From assembly GCA_964370965.1 (NCBI GenBank), contig CAYJLW010000001.1, positions 1-64,000 of the forward strand: DNA of 64,000 nt, read 5' to 3'. The notes under the pieces are model-generated. The model did not search any database, had not been told where the DNA came from, and saw only the letters and a program-made list of their open reading frames with translations. Of the stretch, positions 41,411-48,772 are shown piece after piece (the first letter of the stretch is position 1; every line of letters begins with the position of its first letter). The stretch comes from CAYJLW01 sp964370965. GTDB lineage: Bacteria; Actinomycetota; Acidimicrobiia; UBA2766. The position numbers and the translations under genes were made by a program.

Positions 41411-42321
41411 ACGTCGACCCTGCGCCGGAAGAGCTGCCAGGCGGCGACGGTGGGCAGGGCCGCCCACACCACGAGGGCGCCGGCCACGAGCCAGCCCAGG
41501 GAGTCGCCGAAGCGGTCGACCGCGTAGCTGCCGGCGGGACCGAGGACGTCGAGGGAGCCGTGCAGCACGATCATGGCGAGGAGGCGGAAGGCCTCCACGG
41601 GGTTGGCGAGTACGGAGAAGAACAGGACGTTGACCGGGAGTTGCGTGGCGACCGCTGTGCCCATGATCCCGAGGTCGCCCAGGAACGTGAAGATCAGCCA
41701 CACGAACAGGGCGACACCCAGCGCCGTACCGACCCGCCGGGCGAGGACGCTCACGAGCATCCCGACGCCGAGCATGGAGACGGCGAGCACCCAGGAGAAG
41801 AAGGCGATCTCGGCGAGGACGGCCGGGTTCCAGCTCGAGGAGCGGATCGCCCCCAGGACGCCGGCGATCCCGAAACCGGCCGCCACGGCGGCGGCGAGGG
41901 CCGCCGCGGAGCCGAGGTACATGCCGAGGAAGGCCTCGGTACGGCTGATCGGGTGGCTGAGGAGGAGGCGCAGCGTCCCCCGTTCGCGCTGGCCCGCCAC
42001 GCCGCGGGCCCCCAGAGTGAGGCCCATGAGGGGGATGACGAGTTGGGCGAGGGCCACCAGGGACGCCGCCGCCCGGCCGAATCCCCCAAAGGCGGCGACC
42101 TCGTCGTCGGAGAGGGCGATGAGTGCCAGCGTGCTGGCGAGCAGGGCGAAGGCGCCGGCGTAGAGCCAGAACCAGCGGTCGCGCATGGCGTCGCGGAGCT
42201 CCTTGCGGGCGATCGTGAGGATCGTCCCCCACTCGGGTCGTTCGCTCCGTATCTGCGCCGGGGACCCGCCTTCGGCCGGTACGACCGTGGTCGCGCGTTC
42301 GGTCGTGATCTCTGTCGTCAT
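41407..42321 (-). CDS. nosY: NosY ABC-2 type permease
   Basis: 304 residues with six membrane segments. TILTIARKELRDAMRDRWFWLYA at the start and RGVAGQRERGTLRLLLSHPISRTEAFLGMYLG after TM2 are NosY hallmarks. With NosF it forms the transporter needed for Cu-Z cluster assembly. ATG 42321 overlaps nosF (ATGA). Confidence 0.9.
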   Translation of the reverse strand: MTTEITTERATTVVPAEGGSPAQIRSERPEWGTILTIARKELRDAMRDRWFWLYAGAFALLASTLALIALSDDEVAAFGGFGRAAASLVALAQLVIPLMGLTLGARGVAGQRERGTLRLLLSHPISRTEAFLGMYLGSAAALAAAVAAGFGIAGVLGAIRSSSWNPAVLAEIAFFSWVLAVSMLGVGMLVSVLARRVGTALGVALFVWLIFTFLGDLGIMGTAVATQLPVNVLFFSVLANPVEAFRLLAMIVLHGSLDVLGPAGSYAVDRFGDSLGWLVAGALVVWAALPTVAAWQLFRRRVDV

Positions 42322-43172
42322 CTCCACACCTCGAAGTCCCGGAGCTCCACTCCGTGGTCGTGCAGCGCCGCGATCGCCTCGCCCTTGCCCTGGGCGGACA
42401 CCTCCACCAGGACCCCGTGGCCGTTGTCGCGGGCGGCGAAACCGGCATCGACGAGAATGCGCAGGGCGTCGGGGACGCGGGACTCGTCCACCACGAGGTG
42501 GAGCCAGGACTGCAGGCCCAGGCGTTCGGCGAGCTCGGAGGGCGGGCACTCGACCGTGACGCGACCCTCCTCCATGCCGAGCACACGGTCCACGAGCATG
42601 CCGACCTCCTCGAGGTGGTGGGACGTGAGGAGCAAGGAGCGGCCCTCGTCGCGGAGGCGGCCGAAGAGGTCCACGGCCTTCTCGCGGGCGGACACGTCGA
42701 GGTTCGACGTGGGCTCGTCCAGCAGGAGGACGGGGGGGTCGGGGAGGAGGGCGACGGCGATGCCGAGGCGCTGACGCATCCCGCCGGAGAGAGCGCCCAC
42801 CTCCTTGTCGAGCTCGTCGCCGAGGTCCACGGTGTCGATCACGTCGAGGGCGCGCCGGGGGGAGACGCGCCGGAGCTGGGCGGAGAACTCGACCATCTCG
42901 CCCACGGTGAGGTCCTCGTAGAAGGCGAGCTCCTGGGGTACGTGGCCGAGCAGGCTACGCACGGCCTTGCCCGCCCGAGCGGCGTCGAGGCCGGCGACCT
43001 CGACACGGCCCTCGTAGGCGGCGAGGCCGAGGATGCAGCGGACGACCGTCGTCTTTCCCGCTCCGTTCGGGCCCCACAGGGCGAGAGCTTCGCCGTCGGC
43101 GAGCTCGAAGGACACGTCGCGGACGACCTCCACCTCCCCGTAGCTCTTCACGAGGTTCTCGACACGGATCAT
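42318..43172 (-). CDS. nosF: NosF ABC transporter ATPase
   Basis: 284 residues. Walker A GPNGAGKTT near 34-42, Q-loop HVPQELAFY, signature LSGGMRQRLG, Walker B LLLDEPTSNLD and switch TSHH. Gene order D-F-Y identifies it as NosF. Start and stop both overlap their neighbours by four bases (ATGA), a tightly coupled operon. Confidence 0.93.
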   Translation of the reverse strand: MIRVENLVKSYGEVEVVRDVSFELADGEALALWGPNGAGKTTVVRCILGLAAYEGRVEVAGLDAARAGKAVRSLLGHVPQELAFYEDLTVGEMVEFSAQLRRVSPRRALDVIDTVDLGDELDKEVGALSGGMRQRLGIAVALLPDPPVLLLDEPTSNLDVSAREKAVDLFGRLRDEGRSLLLTSHHLEEVGMLVDRVLGMEEGRVTVECPPSELAERLGLQSWLHLVVDESRVPDALRILVDAGFAARDNGHGVLVEVSAQGKGEAIAALHDHGVELRDFEVWR

Positions 43173-44593
43173 GTGTTCGCCTTCCGGGTCGCGGTCGCGG
43201 TCGCGGCCTTGGGGCCGGGGCCTCGCCGGCGACCCCTGTGGACGCCGGATGCGGCGACGACGGCGGCGGCGACCGCGAGGAGGAGGACCGGCCACAGCAG
43301 GTTCGCCGCCCCGGAGCCGGGGACGGGGATCTTGCGCATCGGGGGCAGCGTGGGTGCCGACGTGAGCGGTCTGCGGTCGACGGCCTTGGGTTCCGGTTCC
43401 AGGACGGGGAAGGCTCGGGCGGCGAAGTCGATCGCCCGGGCAGCGGGTGTGTCGGCGTAGATGTTGAGCCCGGGGTTGTCGCCCGTGAGGACGGCGAAGG
43501 GTTCCTCGACGCGTTCGGGGATGTCGCCGATGCCGTCGCCGTCGGCGTCGAAGCCGGCGTAGTCGCTCCAGAAGTTGCCTACGCCACCTGCGGACCAGCG
43601 GTTCTTGTCGAGCGTGCCGCCGCCGTCGACCTCGATCTGGGTGCCGTTGTCGACGAAGGCGTTGCGTGTGAACACGTTGTGGGCCACGGAGGCGAAGGCC
43701 TGCACGCCCACCTCGTTGTAGGCGACGAGGTTGCCCGCGAAGCGGTTCCGGGCGCTGAGCGTGCTGGGGGAGTTGTCGATGTAGATCCCCACGCGGTTCC
43801 CCACGATCCTGTTCCGGTTCGCCGTGAAGTCGTCGACGTCCTTGAGGCCGAGGCCGAGGCCGCTGGGGCCGTCGCCCTCGGCGAGGATGTTGCCCGTCAT
43901 CGTGAGCCGGCGGCTGTACATGGCGTAGACGCCCACGGAGTTGTGGACGAAGCGGTTGTCGTCGATGGTGCTGTCCTCCACGTACATGAGGTGGAGGCCG
44001 TAGCGGCTGTCGCTGACTTCGTTGTCGCGGGTCGTGACGTCGCGCGAATACCAGATGACGGCGTCGCGGCCGTGACGGACGGTGTTGCGCTCGACGAGCG
44101 CCCCGTCACTGCCCCAGATGCGGAGGCCGTCGCCGCGGCGGGCGACAGGCAGGCGCTTGGCGCCGATGACGTTGCCGGTCACCCGGGAGTCCGGCGAGTC
44201 GAGGAGGTGGATCCCGAAGAGGACGTCCTCGAAACGGTTGTCGACGACGCGAGCTCGGGGGGCGCCTGTGAGGACGATGCCGGCGTCGGTGTCCACGAGC
44301 GTGGTGCCACTGTTGCGGGCGACCAGCCCGCGTACGGTGACGTCGGGGGCCTTCACCGTGATCACGGTGCCCCTGCCCGCGGCGTCGATCACCGGGCGGC
44401 CGTGCCCGATCAGACGCAGGGGCTTGTCGATCACGACGGGGCCGCGGTAGGTGCCGGGCGAAACCGTGACTGTCTCCCCCGGTGCGGCCGCGTCGATGCG
44501 GGCCTGCAGGTCCGGGCGCGCCGCCCCCCCCGCCGGCCACAGCGCGAGAGCGCCCGAGCACGCGCCCAGGACGAGGGCGGTGAGGCGTCTCAT
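43169..44593 (-). CDS. nosD: NosD periplasmic beta-helix protein
   Basis: 474 residues. Signal peptide (LTALVLGACSGALALWPAGG), then a right-handed parallel beta-helix of CASH/PbH1 repeats (for example NTVRHGRDAVIWYSRDVTT, SRYGLHLMYVEDSTIDDN and NSVGVYAMYSRRL), and a C-terminal membrane anchor (LLWPVLLLAVAAAVVAA) with a basic tail. NosD forms a complex with NosF and NosY that feeds Cu or sulfur to NosZ. The C-terminal anchor fits a cell with a single membrane. Confidence 0.93.
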   Translation of the reverse strand: MRRLTALVLGACSGALALWPAGGAARPDLQARIDAAAPGETVTVSPGTYRGPVVIDKPLRLIGHGRPVIDAAGRGTVITVKAPDVTVRGLVARNSGTTLVDTDAGIVLTGAPRARVVDNRFEDVLFGIHLLDSPDSRVTGNVIGAKRLPVARRGDGLRIWGSDGALVERNTVRHGRDAVIWYSRDVTTRDNEVSDSRYGLHLMYVEDSTIDDNRFVHNSVGVYAMYSRRLTMTGNILAEGDGPSGLGLGLKDVDDFTANRNRIVGNRVGIYIDNSPSTLSARNRFAGNLVAYNEVGVQAFASVAHNVFTRNAFVDNGTQIEVDGGGTLDKNRWSAGGVGNFWSDYAGFDADGDGIGDIPERVEEPFAVLTGDNPGLNIYADTPAARAIDFAARAFPVLEPEPKAVDRRPLTSAPTLPPMRKIPVPGSGAANLLWPVLLLAVAAAVVAASGVHRGRRRGPGPKAATATATRKANT

Positions 44594-45360
44594 GTCGTGT
44601 CGGCGGCCTCCGATGCGGCCGGCTCCCCGTCGACGGTGTCCGTGACGGCGTCGACCACGTCCTCGCCAGGTTTCGCGGCGTCCTTACCGCCGCTGGCCTC
44701 GACCAGGGGCTTGTAGGCCTTGCGGTGGTACCAGAGGCCGAACCCGATCACGACGGAGGCGGCGAGGGCGAGGAGGAGGCCCGGCCCCGGGAGGGCAAGG
44801 GTGTCGAAGTTGGCGATGGTGGCGGGCCCGAGCACAGGGGGGGTGAAGTCGCCCACGGCGCCGGCGAGGGGCGCTGTGGGGTCGAGGCTGTGGCCGTAGC
44901 GCCAGAGCCAGAACTGCAGGTCCCCCAGGAATATGAGCGGAAAGAACAGCGCCGGGAACGTGAGGAGCACGACGAAGCGGCTCCGCAGGGCCAGGGCGGC
45001 GAGCAGCAGGCAGGCGAAGGCGACGATGGCGATGACCGAGAGCGAGCGCTCCAGGACGGCCCCGGACTTGAACGAGGGCATGCCGATGTAGTGGTTGAGC
45101 TCCTCGATCTCGTTGAGGGCGTTCACCTGCTCGCCCGCCTTGCGGACCCCCTCGAGGCGGTTCACGTAGGCCTTCACCTCGAGGCCGTCCGGGTACTGCG
45201 GGGCGGTGAGGCGCAGGATCCAGTACGGGAAGAGGATGGACACGACGAGGAGGACGCCGGCCGTCACGAAGAGCGTCTTGGGTGTGGCGTAGAGGCGCCA
45301 GTTCTTCTGGATCTCCTCGGGGGGGACCTTTGGTCCGATGATGGTCTCGCCGAGCCCCAT
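44590..45360 (-). CDS. NosB-like membrane protein of clade II nos operons
   Basis: 256 residues with four or five membrane segments and a soluble loop. TLFVTAGVLLVVSILFPYW, then RLTAPQYPDGLEVKAYVNRL and EIEELNHYIGM. A membrane protein of unknown function (NosB) always follows nosZ in clade II operons, and position and topology agree. ATG 45360 leaves room after the hairpin at 45394-45433. An in-frame ATG at 45390 would touch the hairpin. Overlaps nosD by four bases. Confidence 0.7.
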   Translation of the reverse strand: MGLGETIIGPKVPPEEIQKNWRLYATPKTLFVTAGVLLVVSILFPYWILRLTAPQYPDGLEVKAYVNRLEGVRKAGEQVNALNEIEELNHYIGMPSFKSGAVLERSLSVIAIVAFACLLLAALALRSRFVVLLTFPALFFPLIFLGDLQFWLWRYGHSLDPTAPLAGAVGDFTPPVLGPATIANFDTLALPGPGLLLALAASVVIGFGLWYHRKAYKPLVEASGGKDAAKPGEDVVDAVTDTVDGEPAASEAADTT

Positions 45361-45393
45361 GCTGCGTCCGTTTCTGCGCTGTGAGTTCATGAA

Positions 45394-45433
45394 AGCACAG
45401 GTTTCCCCGGGATCACCCGGGGAAACCTGTGCT
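45394..45433 (-). terminator. 18-bp perfect hairpin between nosZ and nosB
   Basis: AGCACAGGTTTCCCCGGG (45394-45411) pairs perfectly with CCCGGGGAAACCTGTGCT (45416-45433) over four bases. There is no T tract. It lies in the only sizeable gap of the operon, after nosZ. It may partly terminate or protect the mRNA so that nosZ is expressed above the assembly genes. Confidence 0.7.
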
Positions 45434-45472
45434 CTTGAGGTATCTGGTTATCGTACGGGTCCGGCCCGCTTC

Positions 45473-47524
45473 CTACTGAACCGTCATGTAGCCGGCCATC
45501 TCCAGGTGGAGTGCCGAGCAGAACTCGAGGCAGTAGAAGGGGAAGACCCCGGACCTGTCGGCCACGAACTGCACGGTGGCGGTTTCGCCCGGCTCCAGGC
45601 TCACGTTGATGTTGTACCCGGGGATGTTGAACCCGTGGGTGGCGTCCTGGGCCTGCTCGAGGTTCGTGATCCTCCAGGTGACGTTGTCACCCGCCTTCAA
45701 CTCCACACGGTCGGGCGTGAAGTGGCTGCGGATGGCCGTCATGTCGATCGTGACGTTGTTGCCGTTGCGGGTGATCTTCTCCTGGCCCTGCTTGGGGGCG
45801 GTGGGGTCGATCGCCATGGTGCCCGGGTCGAAGCCCACGCCGGGGTAGACCTTGAACGGCTTCAACTTGTCCGCCTTGATGATCTGGGCGTAGTGGGGCT
45901 CACCGATGCCCATGGGCATGTCGTAGAGCACGGGCATGTCCTTGCCGCCTTTGGAGATGTCCAGGAGCTGGAAGTTCTGGGGCAGGAGGGGCCCGGTGGG
46001 GAAGAAGCGGTCGAGCGACCACTTGTTCAGCGCCACCAGCCAGTTGCCGTCAGGACTCACCGTGTCGCCTTCGGCGGTGGCGAGGTGGCCGATGTTGTAC
46101 TGCACCTTGGTCTTCTGGATGAGCGCCCAGGGCTTGTCGTCCTTGGGGGCGTACTTGCCGCCGAAGCTCCAGCGGGCCACGGCGGAGTCCAGGAAGAGGC
46201 TGGTGTAGGCGTAGCCCTTGTTGTCGAACTGGGTGTGCAGCGGGCCGAGGCCGATCTCGACCTGGGCCTCCTTGGCGGAGTCGAAGTCGATGACCGGGAC
46301 GCCGTACGGGCCGTACGGGTCCTCCTTGAACTTCTTGTCCTCGATCGCCTTCATGATCTTCTTGAAGGAGTAGATCGTGACGTGCGGGTCGAGTTTGCCC
46401 GCCACGACGATGAACTCGCCGCTGGGGTGGACGTCGGAGCCGTGAGGGCTCTTGGGCTCGGGCACGAAGTAGAGGAGGCCCTCCTGGTTCGTGGTCTCGA
46501 GCGGGATGACCGGGAAGCCGCCGATGTTGACGGTCTTGCCCGCGGCTGCCACCTCGGCGGCCTTCTTCAGGTTGATGACGTGGAGGTAGTCCATCTCGTG
46601 GACGGTCGTGCTCTTCTCGAAGGGTTCGCCGCCGGGGCCGCCCTGGGCCTTGGGGAGGTCGCCGCCGTTGGCGGTCTCGGTGTTGAAGGAGTTGCAGAAG
46701 ATCCAGCCGTCGCTCACCTTCTTGCCGGAGTCACAGAGGTCCTGCCAGTAGGGCGGGAGCTCCATGGCGAAGGACTTGGAGGGGTCGATCCTGCCCGCCT
46801 GGCGGTCGAACTTCCACATCGTGATCATGCCCCGGTAGAGCTCGCGGTACTGCTCGACGGGGCCGTACTTGAAGCCCAGCGGGGTGGCGTACTGGCCGCC
46901 CTCGACGACCCACTCGGTGTCGGGGGTCACGAAGCTGCCGCCGTGGTCGCTGAGTGTGAGGGGGTTCTTGATGATCTGCTTGGTCTCGAAGTCCTTCAGG
47001 TTGACGACGGCCTCACGGGCGTTCGCCTTGTCGTTGATGAAGATGAACTCGCCGTCGTACTCGCCGTTCGTCTCCGATATCGAGGGGTGGTGGGTGTCGC
47101 CCCAGCGGATCGGCTTGCCCTGCCAGTCGCCCTCGGCGAGGACTTCGTCGGTGACCTTGTTGCCGAAGCCCCAGCCCGCCCAGGCCTCGGGGGTGAACAC
47201 GCCGATGGAGCGCAGGATCCGCATCGACGGGATGCCGACGACGAAGAGCTGGCCGGAGTGCCCCCCGGAGGCGAGCATGATGTAGGGGTCGTGCCTCCCG
47301 CTGGGGGTGTAGGTCATGAGCGCGGCGTCCTGGTCTGCCTGGCTGAGCTTGCGCTCCTTGGCGATGTCGGAGCCGGCGCCGCTGCCGCCGCCGCACGACA
47401 CGGCGACGAGGGCGATCACCGCCGCCACGGCGACGAGGGGCAGCCAGAGGCGCTGGGCACCCCTCTTCGCGCTCCCGGTCGCCACCTGTTCTGCCTTCTG
47501 GCGCAACTCGGTCAGCTTTGACAT
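45473..47524 (-). CDS. nosZ: nitrous oxide reductase, clade II
   Basis: 683 residues. It has a lipoprotein-type Sec signal with the lipidated Cys at 44 (AVSCGGG), not the Tat signal of clade I. Cu-Z His motifs occur in order: DTHHPSISETNGEYDG, SDHGGSF, SDVHPSGE, GLGPLHTQFD, NIGHLATAEGD and GEPHYAQ. The Cu-A domain is at the C-terminus with CLEFCSALHLEM (Cys665, Cys669, His673, Met676) and the earlier His in THGFNIPG. It reduces N2O to N2 outside the membrane. SETNG marks clade II. Confidence 0.97.
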   Translation of the reverse strand: MSKLTELRQKAEQVATGSAKRGAQRLWLPLVAVAAVIALVAVSCGGGSGAGSDIAKERKLSQADQDAALMTYTPSGRHDPYIMLASGGHSGQLFVVGIPSMRILRSIGVFTPEAWAGWGFGNKVTDEVLAEGDWQGKPIRWGDTHHPSISETNGEYDGEFIFINDKANAREAVVNLKDFETKQIIKNPLTLSDHGGSFVTPDTEWVVEGGQYATPLGFKYGPVEQYRELYRGMITMWKFDRQAGRIDPSKSFAMELPPYWQDLCDSGKKVSDGWIFCNSFNTETANGGDLPKAQGGPGGEPFEKSTTVHEMDYLHVINLKKAAEVAAAGKTVNIGGFPVIPLETTNQEGLLYFVPEPKSPHGSDVHPSGEFIVVAGKLDPHVTIYSFKKIMKAIEDKKFKEDPYGPYGVPVIDFDSAKEAQVEIGLGPLHTQFDNKGYAYTSLFLDSAVARWSFGGKYAPKDDKPWALIQKTKVQYNIGHLATAEGDTVSPDGNWLVALNKWSLDRFFPTGPLLPQNFQLLDISKGGKDMPVLYDMPMGIGEPHYAQIIKADKLKPFKVYPGVGFDPGTMAIDPTAPKQGQEKITRNGNNVTIDMTAIRSHFTPDRVELKAGDNVTWRITNLEQAQDATHGFNIPGYNINVSLEPGETATVQFVADRSGVFPFYCLEFCSALHLEMAGYMTVQ

Positions 47525-47967
47525 GTCGCTCCTCCCTTGGTGGGTGTCGGGTCCGCGCCCGGGTCGTCTGGTGTGTCGAGGGGGGGACGGAAGCGCGCCG
47601 GGCCCTCCATGGCGCTGTCCGCGGGGTCGTCGAGAGGGATTGTGAAACTGTGGACAAAGTCCATGCCGCCAGCCAACACCTGAACAGGATGTGCCGAAAG
47701 GGACCTACGTCCCGGATCGGCGGGCCATCCGCCCTTGGCTGGGAACCAACTGGAACAACGCGCATGTCGTGTCGCGTCCACGGAGACGGCGGGGAAGGTG
47801 TCTCCGGGGTCTTCCGGCGGGCAAGCCGACGGTCGGCGCCGCGACGGTGTGGGCGCGTGAGTGGGATTCGCCGGGCGTGATCTCCTAGGCTCTCGCGCCG
47901 TCGGTTCGAGTTCACAGCCGGCACACAGGTTCTCGGACGGAGGCCCTGGATCGAGAAAGGTGACTCC
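47525..47967. promoter_or_regulatory. divergent control region of nosZ and cytochrome c
   Basis: 443 bases without a supported gene. TGGAC-AAA-GTCCA at 47651-47663 is a palindrome, and TGTGAAACTGTGGACA at 47641-47656 is half of a Crp/Fnr-like site. TAGGCT at 47886-47891 is a possible -10 for the cytochrome gene. Regulation by an Fnr/Crp-type factor is a guess from these parts. Confidence 0.4.
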
Positions 47968-48438
47968 ATGCAGAAGGTGCGCAGCACCCGGCGGATTTCC
48001 GGCCTGCTGAAGGCCCTCTGGGTCGTCACGCTGGCTTCCCTGCTCGTTCTCGGTGCCGCCTGCGGCGGCGGTGACAAGAAGTCCGACGACGACGACGGCG
48101 GCAGCGACACGACGGAGACGACCGAGTCGAAGCCCAAGGCCGACGGCGCCAAGGTGTACGTGGACGCGGGCTGCAACGGCTGCCACGGTGCCAACGGCGA
48201 GGGCGGCACGGGCCCGGCGTTCAAGAACACCGCCACGGTCTTCCCCGACGAGGCGGACCAGATCGACTGGGTGAGCGAGAAGGCCGCGGCCACCTCCGGC
48301 CCGTATGGAGCCAACAACTCCGGCAACAACGGCCAAGGCTCCACGGTCGGTGCCATGCCGGCGTTCAAGGACACGCTGAGCAAGGACGAGATCGCCGCCG
48401 TCGTGCAGTACGAGCGCGACGTGCTGGCCAAGAAGTAG
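47968..48438 (+). CDS. lipoprotein cytochrome c
   Basis: 156 residues. Signal peptide with lipobox LGAAC (Cys32), an acidic/Thr linker, then a class I cytochrome c: haem site CNGCH near 70 and the axial Met in GAMPAF near 130. It is anchored outside the membrane, divergent from nosZ, and is the obvious electron donor to NosZ, as NosC is in other clade II systems. It could also serve the molybdoenzyme downstream. GAAAGGTG precedes the ATG. Confidence 0.9.
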   Translation: MQKVRSTRRISGLLKALWVVTLASLLVLGAACGGGDKKSDDDDGGSDTTETTESKPKADGAKVYVDAGCNGCHGANGEGGTGPAFKNTATVFPDEADQIDWVSEKAAATSGPYGANNSGNNGQGSTVGAMPAFKDTLSKDEIAAVVQYERDVLAKK

Positions 48439-48456
48439 GGGCCCCGGCCCCGAGCT

Positions 48457-48494
48457 CGCGAAAACGCCGCCCCCTCGGGGGCGGCGTTTTCGCG
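48457..48494 (+). terminator. strong intrinsic terminator of the cytochrome gene
   Basis: CGCGAAAACGCCGCCCCC pairs with GGGGGCGGCGTTTTCGCG around TC. The stem contains A4/T4 runs, so it can work in both directions. Confidence 0.85.
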
Positions 48495-48550
48495 TTTCGA
48501 AGGGGGACTGGCGTCCCCCCTCGGTCTCCCCCCTCCGGAGCGGGCCCCCG
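48495..48550. repeat. partial hairpin repeat (type A)
   Basis: CGAAGGGGGACTGGCGTCCC, continuing in C-rich sequence, is the A hairpin of the repeat family seen at 12868, 57926 and 61139. The B hairpin is missing here. Confidence 0.6.
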
Positions 48551-48578
48551 TCCGCGTCCCGACGGGCTAGTTCGCGAG

Positions 48579-48609
48579 TTGACACGGTTTGGATGCGGGC
48601 GCTATCAAT
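48579..48609 (+). promoter_or_regulatory. sigma-A promoter of the molybdoenzyme operon
   Basis: TTGACA at 48579-48584, an 18-base spacer and TATCAAT at 48603-48609. It is the best -35/-10 pair in the window. Transcription would start near 48615, inside the palindrome that follows. Confidence 0.75.
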
Positions 48610-48612
48610 CTC

Positions 48613-48648
48613 GCAGTGACTTTGTGAAGGGCTTCACAAAGTCACTGC
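48613..48648 (+). promoter_or_regulatory. perfect 17-bp palindrome with Crp/Fnr-type core
   Basis: GCAGTGACTTTGTGAAG (48613-48629) and CTTCACAAAGTCACTGC (48632-48648) pair perfectly around GG. The core TGTGA-N6-TCACA (48623-48638) is the exact Crp-family consensus. Lying at the transcription start, it would act as a repressor site, or as a stable 5' hairpin in the mRNA. Confidence 0.75.
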
Positions 48649-48772
48649 GCCTTCTGGGTCGTCGGACGTGGCACCGGATGGGAGGTTTGCGGACCACAAC
48701 CCGTTCTGAAGTGGCTCTCCCTCCCTCGACGCCCCACGCCCGAGGGAACCCCGATGCCAGGAGGCGAACAGC

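Noticed and set aside
45338..47521. Plus-strand open frame of 727 codons over nosZ
   Set aside because: Complement of the nosZ codons; the protein is repetitive Val/Leu/Glu/Asp with no family.
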